NCBI GenBank assembly: GCA_018064855.1
Contig: JAGHUM010000003.1
Coordinates: 40,705-104,704 of the forward strand
Length of the DNA: 64,000 nt
Source: Candidatus Physcocola equi
GTDB lineage: Bacteria; Bacteroidota; Bacteroidia; Bacteroidales; Paludibacteraceae
Reading direction: 5' to 3'
The notes below the pieces were generated by a model. It was not told where the DNA came from. It ran no database searches and saw nothing but the letters and a program-made list of their open reading frames with translations. Numbering within the stretch: position 1 is the stretch's first letter; each line of letters begins with the position of its first letter. Below, piece after piece: positions 1 to 8,931 of this stretch. Position numbers and translations under genes: made by a program.

Positions 1-1182
1 AAAGGGTCTGGCGGCGCGCGCAATCAGACCATCGTAGTAGGTCAGCCAATGACGAGCACCATATATACCTACACCAATGCCGACCGTTTACAAGTTCTGG
101 GCAATTTGCCAAAAGGAGTGACAGCCACAGACGTCAACGGAACACTCACCATAGCAGGCACGCCAAGCATGGTCGGCACTTATTCCTACACTCTTCAAAC
201 AGAAGGGCCAAACGTCAACGTGGAAGGGCCTGGAGGCACACTTACCATCATTCCAGACAGCACTGATTTACGCAAAAAAGTGGCCTACATCACCGATGCC
301 ACCAATGCCAACTACGCCAATGATCAGGTTTTACTTCCTGCGCTAAAAGCATCGAACAACCTATATGTAACAGAAGTTGACGCCCAACAAAAGTATGTAG
401 ATTTTTCCATGTATGACATGGTGATCATCAGTGAGATCACGCCATCCAACGCGCCTATCATGATGAGTCTGAAAGGACTCAACAAACCAATGCTCAACAT
501 GAAAGTTCATGTCTATAAAACAAGTGAAGGCACTTGGAATTGGGCCACATCGGGCTATGGAGACGATGCCACAGCCACCACTTTAGTAGTTACAGGCGAC
601 CCTTCCCACCCTATCTTCAAAAATGTAAACATCGACAATGGCGAAATAGCATTGCTGACCAACGTCAACACCAAAGGATTCACCTACATGAATCCAGAGA
701 ATTTCACTTCCGTTGAAGGGAAAATCACCCCTTTGGCAAGCATTAAAGGCACTGAGAACGTCTGCATTTTCGAAGCAGAACCTGGCGCCGTGATTGCAGG
801 AACGCCACTAAACGAAAAATACATTCAAATCGGCATCAACGGCAGTTCAATCGGTTTGGTGAGCGATGAGGCAGTGACACTTGTAGAGAATGCGTGCCGC
901 TATTTGCTGAATGATTACACAGCCTCTGAAATCATGAGAAAGACACCAAGACTGACAGTGACGCCAAATCCGGTTGAAGACCAGATTGAAATCTTATATC
1001 AATCTGAAAAAGAAGGCAAAACAGCCATACGTCTTACCAACATCTTAGGGGAATTGGTACAAAACACCATATTTGACGCCGAAGTCGGCAGCAATAGGTT
1101 TAATCTCCGTCGTGGAGATTTACCAGCAGGCATCTATATGTTGAATATTGGGAAAGAACAAATCAAGTTACTTTTCAAATAA
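1..1182 (+). CDS. Secreted T9SS protein, 5' truncated by window edge
   Basis: The frame is open from base 1, so the true start lies upstream. The visible 393 residues begin with a putative Ig-like module (NLPKGVTATDVNGTLTIAGT), of the kind that follows catalytic domains in Bacteroidetes pectate lyases and other secreted enzymes. A Rossmann-like stretch follows (KKVAYITD, YDMVIISE), reminiscent of ThuA/glutamine-amidotransferase-like domains. The last ~75 residues (TPNPVEDQIEILY, LTNILGELV, LPAGIYMLNIGKEQIKLLFK) are a type A T9SS sorting domain, so the protein should be exported through the outer membrane and anchored or released. The catalytic part, if any, is outside the window, so substrate is unknown. 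Confidence 0.75.
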   Translation, partial: KGSGGARNQTIVVGQPMTSTIYTYTNADRLQVLGNLPKGVTATDVNGTLTIAGTPSMVGTYSYTLQTEGPNVNVEGPGGTLTIIPDSTDLRKKVAYITDATNANYANDQVLLPALKASNNLYVTEVDAQQKYVDFSMYDMVIISEITPSNAPIMMSLKGLNKPMLNMKVHVYKTSEGTWNWATSGYGDDATATTLVVTGDPSHPIFKNVNIDNGEIALLTNVNTKGFTYMNPENFTSVEGKITPLASIKGTENVCIFEAEPGAVIAGTPLNEKYIQIGINGSSIGLVSDEAVTLVENACRYLLNDYTASEIMRKTPRLTVTPNPVEDQIEILYQSEKEGKTAIRLTNILGELVQNTIFDAEVGSNRFNLRRGDLPAGIYMLNIGKEQIKLLFK

Positions 1183-1212
1183 AACTCCCAGTCGTAAGCA
1201 AAGCCCCCTATA

Positions 1213-1244
1213 TTTGTGAAATTTGCAATTTGTTTGTAACTTCG
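1213..1244 (+). promoter_or_regulatory. Bacteroidetes-type promoter for the 1299 operon
   Basis: TTTG (1213-1216), exactly 20 nt, then TAACTTCG (1237-1244), one mismatch from the TAnnTTTG -7 consensus. It lies 55 nt before the ATG at 1299. Confidence 0.55.
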
Positions 1245-1298
1245 CAGATGGTAAAAATGACCACAATAAAGTCGTCATAAGCAAAACTTACAAAAAGA

Positions 1299-2045
1299 AT
1301 GGAAAACAAGCCTCTAAACGAACAAGCAGAAAAACCCAAAGGCTCCATGAAGAGCCTGTTATTCAACATAATCCTTCCGGTATTGTGTTTATTTCAGTTA
1401 CCAAAACTAATAACTGCTGCAACAGGTTTAGAGCGGGCAGACGCTGGTAAATATGGACTAATCATCGCATTGGCGTTTCCTGTGGGCTTTTTTCTATACC
1501 ATTTTATCAAAGAGCGGAAAACCAGTCTGCTGGCTGTAGTCGGCTTTTTCGGCATTTTAGTCACCGGGTTGATTGGGCTATTGGAACTACCCAGAGAATA
1601 TGTGGCCTATGAACGCGCGGCTGTACCATTGATGATCGGTTTGGTCCTCGTGTTAAGCAATTTCGGCAAGAACCCATTGGTGAAGAAAATGTTTTACAAC
1701 CCAATGATGTTCAACACCGAAAAAATCGATCAACTGATTACAGAAAAAGGCAATCAAGAGCCATTTATGAAAACATTGCGCAACACCTCATTCATGATTG
1801 CCGCATCGTTTGTCTTATCCTCTATTGTCAACTACTTCGTCACCCAGCACTACATGGGCATAATTGAAGATTACAACGAAGCATTGGGCAAAGTGAAATT
1901 GATCAGTCTGGCAGTCATATTCATACCGAGCATGATCGTCATGATAGTAGCACTCATGTATTTCATGAACCAACTCAAAAAATTAACCGGCGTAAGCGAC
2001 AGCGAAGAACTGTATGCCGAGCAGATGAAGGAAAAAAGCAAATAA
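1299..2045 (+). CDS. VC0807-like multi-pass membrane protein
   Basis: A 248-aa integral membrane protein with about six hydrophobic segments: roughly residues 22-42, 52-68, 77-95, 108-124, 167-187 and 200-222. The overall pattern (PVLCLFQLPKL, LGKVKLISLAVIFIP) resembles the VC0807/intracellular-septation-like family often found in proteobacteria and Bacteroidetes. Biochemical function is not established. It ends 4 nt before murF-alr, so the two are probably co-transcribed from the promoter at 1213-1244. The C-terminus is charged and cytoplasmic (SEELYAEQMKEKSK). Family assignment is by resemblance only. Confidence 0.6.
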   Translation: MENKPLNEQAEKPKGSMKSLLFNIILPVLCLFQLPKLITAATGLERADAGKYGLIIALAFPVGFFLYHFIKERKTSLLAVVGFFGILVTGLIGLLELPREYVAYERAAVPLMIGLVLVLSNFGKNPLVKKMFYNPMMFNTEKIDQLITEKGNQEPFMKTLRNTSFMIAASFVLSSIVNYFVTQHYMGIIEDYNEALGKVKLISLAVIFIPSMIVMIVALMYFMNQLKKLTGVSDSEELYAEQMKEKSK

Positions 2046-2049
2046 AAAG

Positions 2050-4515
2050 ATGTACACTTCAGCAGAAATCGCCCAAATGACGGGCGGACGCCTTGAAGGA
2101 GACGGAAACAAAAAAACAGCACACCTTTGTACCGACAGCCGCGCCCTTGCGATTGCAGAGCAGACATTGTTTATAGCCTTAAAAACCTCGCGGCGCAACG
2201 GTCACCAATATATCGACAATCTTTACAAAAACGGAGTTCGCAGTTTTCTGATCAGTGAGCCCAAGGCCATGATAGGGAAAAGTGACGCCGATTTTATCGT
2301 TGTAAGCGACACGCTTGAAGCACTCCAGCGCCTTGCGGGTGAACACCGCCGCCGCTTCACCTGTCCGCTTATCAGCATCACAGGCAGCAACGGGAAAACC
2401 ATCGTGAAAGAATGGCTCTATCAGTTGCTCCACGAAGACCACAAAATATGCAGGTCGCCAAGAAGTTACAACTCACAGATCGGCGTACCACTTTCATTGT
2501 GGGAAATGTCGGAAGACACCGAACTGAGCATCATTGAAGCCGGCATCTCACAAGTAGGCGAAATGGGCAACCTCGCCCGCATCATCCGACCTACCATCGG
2601 AGTATTCACCAACTTGGGAGAGGCTCACCAGGAAAACTTCGCAAGCCAGAAAGAGAAGTGCATGGAAAAAATGCAACTCTTTGAGCACTGCAACACCATC
2701 ATCTACAACAAAGACAACAAACTGGTGGATATCTGTGTGCATCAGGCTTGCCTGAATGCCGACCTCATCGGAATAGGCACCAGCAAAGATGCGGACATCC
2801 GCATTGTCAGCATTGAGAAAAACGGGAAACAGAGCACCATTGGCTATGAAGTTCCCCAAAAACACATTTCCGGCAACTACACAATCTATTACAGCGACCA
2901 AGCATCCATTGAAAATTCAACCATCTGCTTGGGAGTAATGATACAGTTGGGCTACAACGCCGAACAAATCAGCGTCCGCATGAACAGATTAGAGCCGGTA
3001 GCCATGCGATTGGAGTTGAAACGCGGACAAAACGACTGCACCATCATAGACGACAGTTATAACAGCGACATCAACTCGCTCGCCATCGCATTGGATTGCC
3101 TCAACCAGCAATCTGCCATAAAAGACAGCAAAAAGACATTGATATTGAGCGACATCATGCAAAGTGGCAAAACCGAAGAAGAATTGTATGATGAAGTGCA
3201 AGATTTAATATCGAGCAAAGGTCTCGACCGCCTTATTGGCATAGGCCAACAAATCAGTCAACACCAAGACCAACTGCACGTGGGAGAGAAACATTTCTTC
3301 ACCACCACAGCCGACTTTATCGCTCACTTCGGCAGTTTTGCATTCCACCATGAGACCATACTGCTCAAAGGCAGCCGCCAATTCCACTTTGAAGACATCA
3401 GCGACTTGCTGTCTTACGCCGTTCATGAAACCATTATGGAGGTAAACCTGAGCGCATTGGTGAGCAACTTCAACTATTTCAGGAGTTTTCTGAAACCAGG
3501 CACAAAGATTTGCAGCATGGTAAAAGCCTACGCCTACGGTAGTGGAGATGTGGAAGTAAGCCGAGCCCTCCAGCAAAACGGTTGCGACTATCTGGCAGTG
3601 GCAGTAGCCGATGAAGGTGCCAACCTGCGCAAAGAAGGAATCCATATTCCAATCATGGTGATGGACCCTGCGCCAAACACGTTCCCCAAAATATTTGAAT
3701 ACAATCTCGAACCAGAGATTTATAACTTCAAGATGCTGGAATTGGTGATAAAAGAAGCCAAACGGATGGACATCACCGACTACCCTATCCACTTGAAGAT
3801 AGACACCGGCATGCACCGCCTTGGTTTCATTCCAGACGAAATTGCGGAATTGATAGAAGTGCTGAAAAGCCAGAATCAAGTGCGACCTCGCAGCGTGTTC
3901 AGCCACTTGGTAGGTAGCGACAGCGCCGATTTTGACTCATTCACACTCCAACAAATCGAGACATTTGAAAATGTCAGGAAACAGTTGGAAAACGCGTTTG
4001 ACTACAAAATCATGGCTCACATCTGCAACTCGGCAGGCATAGAGCGTTTCAGCCAATACCAATACGACATGGTGCGTCTGGGCATCGGGCACTATGGCAT
4101 AAGCGCCATAGACAACAGTCGTTTGCAGGAAGTATGTGCCCTTAAAACCAACATTTTCCAGATAAAACATGTGCCAGCCAACGAGACTGTAGGCTACAGC
4201 CGCAAAGGAAAACTCAGCCAGGACAGCGTCATCGGCGCCATACCTATCGGTTATGCAGACGGACTTGACCGCCACCTTGGCAACCGAAAAGGTAAAGTGT
4301 GGATCAATGGGAAATTCGCTCCTATCGTAGGAAACGTCTGCATGGACGTCTGCATGATTGACCTTACAGGCATAGACGCCCAAGAGGGAGACGTGGTGGA
4401 AGTATTCGGTCCTCACCAAAGCATTTGCGAGGTAGCTGACCTGCTTGGCACCATTCCTTACGAAATACTTACCAGTGTAAGCAGACGCGTAAAACGCGTA
4501 TATGTAATCAACTAA
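2050..4515 (+). CDS. murF-alr: Bifunctional MurF ligase / alanine racemase
   Basis: An 821-aa fusion typical of Bacteroidetes. Residues 1 to ~450 are MurF, the UDP-MurNAc-tripeptide:D-Ala-D-Ala ligase. It has the P-loop GSNGKT at 112-117 and FTNLGEAHQENF downstream. Residues ~460-821 are a PLP-dependent alanine racemase with the Schiff-base lysine in MVKAYAYGSG (K492), RLGIGHYGI and GYADGLDR. One chain thus makes D-Ala and joins D-Ala-D-Ala to the muropeptide in the cytoplasm. One small oddity is that the residue after the P-loop GKT is I (GKTI) where most MurF proteins have T. The start follows the upstream gene by 4 nt. Confidence 0.95.
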   Translation: MYTSAEIAQMTGGRLEGDGNKKTAHLCTDSRALAIAEQTLFIALKTSRRNGHQYIDNLYKNGVRSFLISEPKAMIGKSDADFIVVSDTLEALQRLAGEHRRRFTCPLISITGSNGKTIVKEWLYQLLHEDHKICRSPRSYNSQIGVPLSLWEMSEDTELSIIEAGISQVGEMGNLARIIRPTIGVFTNLGEAHQENFASQKEKCMEKMQLFEHCNTIIYNKDNKLVDICVHQACLNADLIGIGTSKDADIRIVSIEKNGKQSTIGYEVPQKHISGNYTIYYSDQASIENSTICLGVMIQLGYNAEQISVRMNRLEPVAMRLELKRGQNDCTIIDDSYNSDINSLAIALDCLNQQSAIKDSKKTLILSDIMQSGKTEEELYDEVQDLISSKGLDRLIGIGQQISQHQDQLHVGEKHFFTTTADFIAHFGSFAFHHETILLKGSRQFHFEDISDLLSYAVHETIMEVNLSALVSNFNYFRSFLKPGTKICSMVKAYAYGSGDVEVSRALQQNGCDYLAVAVADEGANLRKEGIHIPIMVMDPAPNTFPKIFEYNLEPEIYNFKMLELVIKEAKRMDITDYPIHLKIDTGMHRLGFIPDEIAELIEVLKSQNQVRPRSVFSHLVGSDSADFDSFTLQQIETFENVRKQLENAFDYKIMAHICNSAGIERFSQYQYDMVRLGIGHYGISAIDNSRLQEVCALKTNIFQIKHVPANETVGYSRKGKLSQDSVIGAIPIGYADGLDRHLGNRKGKVWINGKFAPIVGNVCMDVCMIDLTGIDAQEGDVVEVFGPHQSICEVADLLGTIPYEILTSVSRRVKRVYVIN

Positions 4516-4535
4516 TAAGCTGTTTAAAAATATCC

Positions 4536-5225
4536 ATGACACTACTCGAAGCCATAGCAGCACGACATTCAGTCAGAAAATATAAAGACCTCCCCCTGCC
4601 ACAAGACGTGGTGGAGAACATTCAGCAAAAAACAGAAACTGTTAATGCAGAAAGTGGGCTTCACATCCAGTTGGTGACCAACGAGCCCAAGGGATTTAAA
4701 GGTCTGCTTTGCTATGGTACTTTCAAAGGAGTGAAGAATTACCTCGTAATTGCCGGGAAAAAAGGTCAAGACCTTGACGAAAAAGTGGGTTACTACGGCG
4801 AACAGCTGGTGCTTTTAGCGCAACAACTTGGTCTAAACACCTGCTGGGCGGCATTGACCTATCAAAAAGTGAAAGGCGCATTCACCCTGAACGATGACGA
4901 AAAAGTAATTTGTTTTATCGCGTTGGGATATGGAGAAACACAAGGCTCAATGCGAAAACACAAGCGTGTGGAAGAGTTGAGCAATGCCACAGAAGACAGT
5001 CCGACATGGTTCAGGCAAGGAATGGAAGCAGCACGTCTGGCACCCACAGCAATCAACCAACAAAAATTCCACATCGAATATATTGACGAAGGCAAGAATG
5101 GGAAACCGAGAGTAAAAGCAGAACGATTGTTTTCGTTTTTCGGATATACCAAAATGGATTTAGGCATCGTAAAACTACATTTTGAGATAGGTGCAGGCAA
5201 AGAGAACTTTGAGTGGATTTCGTAA
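4536..5225 (+). CDS. Nitroreductase family protein
   Basis: A 229-aa protein whose N-terminus (AIAARHSVRKYKDLPLPQDV) is the classical FMN-binding opening of the nitroreductase superfamily. LTYQKVKGAFTLNDDEKVICFIALGYGE and RLAPTAINQQKFHIEY match the C-terminal half of putative TM-type nitroreductases common in Bacteroidetes and Clostridia. It probably reduces an unknown nitro or quinone compound with NAD(P)H. It starts 20 nt after murF-alr and likely belongs to the same operon. Substrate unknown. Confidence 0.85.
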   Translation: MTLLEAIAARHSVRKYKDLPLPQDVVENIQQKTETVNAESGLHIQLVTNEPKGFKGLLCYGTFKGVKNYLVIAGKKGQDLDEKVGYYGEQLVLLAQQLGLNTCWAALTYQKVKGAFTLNDDEKVICFIALGYGETQGSMRKHKRVEELSNATEDSPTWFRQGMEAARLAPTAINQQKFHIEYIDEGKNGKPRVKAERLFSFFGYTKMDLGIVKLHFEIGAGKENFEWIS

Positions 5226-5318
5226 AAAAATGATTCCCTTAAAAACACTCTATAAATCCGTAAAAAAATTCTTCAGCAAAAAAAATCAAACAGCATCTCA
5301 AAAAAAATCGCTAAAACA

Positions 5319-5350
5319 TTTGGAAAAAGGGAAAATAAAGTCTAACTTTG
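5319..5350 (+). promoter_or_regulatory. Consensus promoter of tRNA-Cys
   Basis: TTTG (5319-5322), 20 nt, then TAACTTTG (5343-5350): an exact match to the TTTG/TAnnTTTG promoter used by the Bacteroidetes primary sigma factor. It ends 19 nt before the mature tRNA 5' end. Confidence 0.85.
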
Positions 5351-5369
5351 CATCGCAATTAAGAACAAC

Positions 5370-5441
5370 GGTCTCTTGGATGAGTGGCTTAGTCACCGGT
5401 CTGCAAAACCGTTTACGGCGGTTCGAATCCGCCAGAGACCT
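5370..5441 (+). tRNA. tRNA-Cys (GCA)
   Basis: Acceptor GGTCTCT (5370-5376) pairs fully with AGAGACC (5434-5440), followed by discriminator U73, which is characteristic of tRNA-Cys. The anticodon loop CTGCAAA (5401-5407) gives anticodon GCA (5403-5405). The T arm GGCGG-TTCGAAT-CCGCC (5417-5433) is perfect. The CCA end is not encoded. The anticodon stem has one mismatch at its base and the D stem is short (TGA/TCA). Confidence 0.97.
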
Positions 5442-5442
5442 C

Positions 5443-5475
5443 AAAGCATCGAAAGTAATTTCGGTGCTTTTTTTT
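5443..5475 (+). terminator. Intrinsic terminator after tRNA-Cys
   Basis: AAAGCAtCGAAA, loop GTAA, then TTTCGgTGCTTT running into a T-tract. It follows the tRNA by one base. Confidence 0.85.
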
Positions 5476-5534
5476 ATTTGGATAAGTTTTAATAAAGTTA
5501 CCAAGGATTGACAACCATCATCAAGAAGAAAAAA

Positions 5535-6827
5535 ATGAAAGAAATACGAGAGACAGAACCTCGAAGACCCAACCTATGGGCACTTAGTCCACTGATCCTG
5601 TTTCTATGCCTGTATGTAGTGACTGCCGTCGTTGCCAAAGACTTTTATGCCGTTCCCATCACGGTAGCATTCGCCACATCGTCCGCCTTCGCCATTGTGA
5701 TGACCAAAGGAATCAGTTTAAGTCAGCGCATCGACCAATATAGCAAAGGAGCAGGAAACTCCAACATCATGCTGATGATATGGATCTTTGTTATGGCAGG
5801 AGCATTTGCGCAAAGCGCCAAAAGCATGGGAGCAGTAGATGCCACAGTACAAGCAACTCTACATCTCATGCCAGAGAGTATGTTATTGCCCGGACTATTT
5901 ATAGCAGCCTGTTTCATATCCCTTTCAATCGGCACATCCGTTGGTACCATTGTAGCCCTCACACCAGTAGCAGCCGGCATTGCCAGTCAAACAGGAGGAG
6001 ACACCGCAATGGTGGTAGCCATCGTAGTAGGCGGCGCATTCTTCGGTGACAACCTTTCGTTCATATCAGACACCACCATCGTTGCCACTCAAACGATGGG
6101 TTGCGAAATGAAAGACAAATTCAAAGCCAACATATTCATCGTATTGCCAGCCGCCATCGCCGTACTGGTTTATTACAGTCTCTTTGGTGGGGAACTGCAC
6201 AGCCCCGCATCGGAAGGAGAAATCGAATGGCTGAAGGTTCTACCCTACATGGCAGTCCTCGTAACCGCAATCATTGGACTTAATGTGATGGTTGTTCTCG
6301 CAATAGGTATAATTTTGGCCGGCATTGTCGGCATCAGCCTTGGCAGTTACAACGCCATCGGTTATATGGGCAGCATGGGAGACGGCATTATCGGCATGGG
6401 AGAACTGATCATAGTGACAATGATGGCCGGTGGAATGTTGGAGTTGATTCGATTCAATGGCGGAATATCGTACATCACCAGTAAACTCAGCAAACAGGTA
6501 AGCGGCAAAAGAAGCGGCAGTCTTTGCATAGCGGCATTGGTCATGATCAGCGATTTTTGCACCGCCAACAACACTGTCGCCATAGTAACAGTTGGGCCAA
6601 TCGCTAAGCAGATAGCAGACAAGTGCGGTCTGACGCCCAAAAAAGCAGCCAGCATTTTAGACACCTTCTCTTGCTTTGCACAAGGGCTGATCCCATACGG
6701 AGCACAGGTTTTGATGGCCTCTGGACTAAGCCAAGTGTCATCAGTAGACATCATATCTCACCTCTACTACCCTTTTGGCGTAGGTATTTGCGCCACAATA
6801 GCCTGCCTAATGACGAAGAAGCCTTGA
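5535..6827 (+). CDS. nhaC: NhaC-type Na+/H+ antiporter
   Basis: A 430-aa polytopic membrane protein with about eleven hydrophobic segments. Conserved stretches include FVMAGAFAQSAKSMGAVDA, SLSIGTSVGTIVALTPVAAG, GGAFFGDNLSFISDTTIVA, SDFCTANNTVAIVTVGPIAK and DTFSCFAQGLIPYGAQ, all diagnostic of the NhaC ion-transporter superfamily. It would exchange Na+ for H+ across the inner membrane for pH and sodium homeostasis. I chose the ATG at 5535 (MKEIRETEPRRPN) rather than the in-frame TTG at 5508, because the former directly precedes the conserved N-terminus. It stands alone downstream of the tRNA-Cys terminator. Confidence 0.9.
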   Translation: MKEIRETEPRRPNLWALSPLILFLCLYVVTAVVAKDFYAVPITVAFATSSAFAIVMTKGISLSQRIDQYSKGAGNSNIMLMIWIFVMAGAFAQSAKSMGAVDATVQATLHLMPESMLLPGLFIAACFISLSIGTSVGTIVALTPVAAGIASQTGGDTAMVVAIVVGGAFFGDNLSFISDTTIVATQTMGCEMKDKFKANIFIVLPAAIAVLVYYSLFGGELHSPASEGEIEWLKVLPYMAVLVTAIIGLNVMVVLAIGIILAGIVGISLGSYNAIGYMGSMGDGIIGMGELIIVTMMAGGMLELIRFNGGISYITSKLSKQVSGKRSGSLCIAALVMISDFCTANNTVAIVTVGPIAKQIADKCGLTPKKAASILDTFSCFAQGLIPYGAQVLMASGLSQVSSVDIISHLYYPFGVGICATIACLMTKKP

Positions 6828-6885
6828 AACAGAAAAAAATGTGCGTCTTGAATAAACAATAAACAAGAAAAAAGTAATTGAAAAA

Positions 6886-7818
6886 ATGAACGAATTGCTT
6901 AAAATAAAAGAGAAAAAAGGCTCAAAAATAGCTCTATATCTATTTAACTCAATCATCATCTGCTTTTTCATTTATATTCTCAGATGCTACTTTGATACAA
7001 CCGATGGAGAATTAGACCACCCCGCTATTTTTGGAATATGCCTATTCCTGATATTCGTCAGCACAGTCTCTATCGTCAACCTATGGAAAGCTAAAGAACC
7101 ATTTCTAACAATTAGCGATCAAGGCATAATGCTTCAACGCGCAAATTACGAATACTTTATCAACCTAACCAACATAAAAAGAATCCTGTTTTTCGAAGGG
7201 GAATCAAAAGACCATGGTAAATGGTTGTTGATTCAATTAAACAATAGTTTGATAAGGCCCGTCTGTTTGAAAAATTTCAGATATAAATCCAAGAATATCA
7301 ATGAAACTCTCAGCATGCTGCAACAAAAGAAGGGAATTGGCTACAAATATTCGCAATCAATAAATCTTGTTGAAGATCTTTTTACAACCAGTGAAGTCAA
7401 GCCACAAGGTGAACACACTACGGAAATAACAATCAAGACAGAAATCCTACTCATAGCTGCATTTCTTTTTCTGGCCATATGTGTCTATTTAGAGGTCGGA
7501 CAAAGTATGAAAGGTTTAATTGGCTGCACCGTTTTCACAATATTCAGCGTTGGGTTACCGATATTATCCATAATCGATAAAAAAGATAATGGGGAAAAAC
7601 AATTAAACATGAATGGGAAAGGCTTTTTCAACAGCAAAGGAATGGTTTTGTGGGAACACATAAGTTTCCTGAAACTTGAGAGCGGTGGGAAATACTCTTA
7701 TTTGTATGCCCACATGAAAAACGGAGATGATGTACTAACTCCGGATATTAGCACAATCGAAATGGAAGAAGAAGCCAGCTACTACGCACAACAATTTATG
7801 CCCATTCAATATTGCTAA
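6886..7818 (+). CDS. Uncharacterised membrane protein with PH-like domains
   Basis: A 310-aa protein with TM pairs near residues 19-36/47-65 and 184-202/208-226. Two soluble segments (LTISDQGIMLQRANYEYFI and LNMNGKGFFNSKGMVLWEHI) have the same 'test/new surface, then IPWxxI' pattern seen in STM3941-like PH-domain proteins, so it looks like an internal duplication of TM-TM-PH. No catalytic motif is visible. It stands alone between nhaC and the VWA gene. No function is proposed. Confidence 0.5.
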   Translation: MNELLKIKEKKGSKIALYLFNSIIICFFIYILRCYFDTTDGELDHPAIFGICLFLIFVSTVSIVNLWKAKEPFLTISDQGIMLQRANYEYFINLTNIKRILFFEGESKDHGKWLLIQLNNSLIRPVCLKNFRYKSKNINETLSMLQQKKGIGYKYSQSINLVEDLFTTSEVKPQGEHTTEITIKTEILLIAAFLFLAICVYLEVGQSMKGLIGCTVFTIFSVGLPILSIIDKKDNGEKQLNMNGKGFFNSKGMVLWEHISFLKLESGGKYSYLYAHMKNGDDVLTPDISTIEMEEEASYYAQQFMPIQYC

Positions 7819-8026
7819 ACCATAGAGGAAGGCAAAAACCTGGCAGAATGAAAGTACATGTAGCACATATCATTACCACCATGGCTGGCCTATTTCTACG
7901 GAAGTATGGTGATTGGGGTATATGAACTGAGAGATATGGGTTGTAGGTTGGAAGAACCGAGAAATGGGAAATGAAATGGTTGCTATTGTAAAATGAAAAT
8001 GACAAAAAAATACAACGTTGTAGGAA
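7819..8026. other. Intergenic region without recognised gene
   Basis: About 290 nt separate the PH-like gene and the VWA gene. I see only very short, unconvincing reading frames here, no tRNA and no clear terminator hairpin. The promoter for the next gene occupies the last part. Confidence 0.5.
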
Positions 8027-8058
8027 TTTTAGGATGAAAAATGGGTGCTGTATATTTG
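8027..8058 (+). promoter_or_regulatory. Putative promoter of VWA gene
   Basis: A perfect -7 box TATATTTG at 8051-8058, with a weak -33 (TTTT, 8027-8030) at 20 nt spacing. The ATG is at 8106. Confidence 0.5.
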
Positions 8059-8105
8059 CATCAAGAAAAAAACAACAGCAAATATCAACACTTAAATAAC
8101 AGATT

Positions 8106-8780
8106 ATGAAACAGAAAATTTACAACATGCTCATTTTGGACAAAAGCGGTTCAATGAACAGCATCCGTGAAGCAACCGTAGGCGGCGTGAACGAAACCAT
8201 CGGCGGCGTAAAAAGCGTTGCAAAGAAGAACGCCGAAGAACAAGAACATTTTTTCTCCCTTTTCCAGTTCTGCGGATGCGAAAAAACATTCGTGAAACAC
8301 AACATTCCCGCCGATGAAGCCGAACTTATCACCATGAACGATTTTGTACCATGCTGCAACACCCCACTCTACGACGCCATTGGAATTGCCTGCAACAAAT
8401 TGGAACACGAAATTGAAAATGAAGGAAACGCATTGGTTCAAGTTACCATCATCACAGACGGATATGAAAATTCATCAACAGAGTACCGAGCAAACGATGT
8501 GAAAAGTCTGATTGAAAGACTTCGCAGAAAAGGATGGACCTTTGCTTATATGGGTGCGAACCATGACGTGAAAGAAGTGGGAGAACTGCTTTCCATCAGA
8601 AACACCATGTCTTTCAACGCAGATGTGGAAGGCACACGTCACGCATTCGCTGTTCAAAGAGCCGCAAACGAGAACTGGTCAGATAGAGTTAAAGCAGTCG
8701 AATTCTGCAACTGCAGCATTAGTGAAAAGATAGCCCTTGACGAAGACTTTTTTGAAGACAAAGACGAAAAAAAGAAATGA
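8106..8780 (+). CDS. Cytoplasmic von Willebrand factor A domain protein
   Basis: A 224-aa protein consisting essentially of one VWA fold. The metal-ion-dependent adhesion site is complete: D12-K-S14-G-S16 (DKSGSM), T86 in CCNTPLYDA and D118 in IITDGYEN. There is no signal peptide or membrane segment, so it should act in the cytoplasm, binding a divalent ion and probably a protein partner. The C-terminus is acidic then basic (EDFFEDKDEKKK). Stand-alone VWA proteins of this size occur next to tellurite-resistance-like or AAA+ partners. None is seen here, and the next gene is an unknown, so its role is open. Confidence 0.85.
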   Translation: MKQKIYNMLILDKSGSMNSIREATVGGVNETIGGVKSVAKKNAEEQEHFFSLFQFCGCEKTFVKHNIPADEAELITMNDFVPCCNTPLYDAIGIACNKLEHEIENEGNALVQVTIITDGYENSSTEYRANDVKSLIERLRRKGWTFAYMGANHDVKEVGELLSIRNTMSFNADVEGTRHAFAVQRAANENWSDRVKAVEFCNCSISEKIALDEDFFEDKDEKKK

Positions 8781-8831
8781 GTGGGCTCCAACTAACTCAG
8801 CAATGAAATGAATGGAGAAAAAACGAAAAAT

Positions 8832-8864
8832 CTGTAAAAATGTGAGAGAAAAGTTTATCTTTGT
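8832..8864 (+). promoter_or_regulatory. Putative promoter of the 8932 gene
   Basis: TCTG (8832-8835), 21 nt, then a perfect -7 box TATCTTTG (8857-8864). The ATG at 8932 is 67 nt downstream. Confidence 0.5.
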
Positions 8865-8931
8865 GGAAACATGGAGATAGACTTTTCTGCATATAAACAA
8901 CTTCTATAAATTCACCGATAAAAGAAACAAC

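Noticed and set aside
7850..7927. 25-codon frame starting at ATG 7850
   Set aside because: Short, no conserved feature, no promoter box; no support as a gene.
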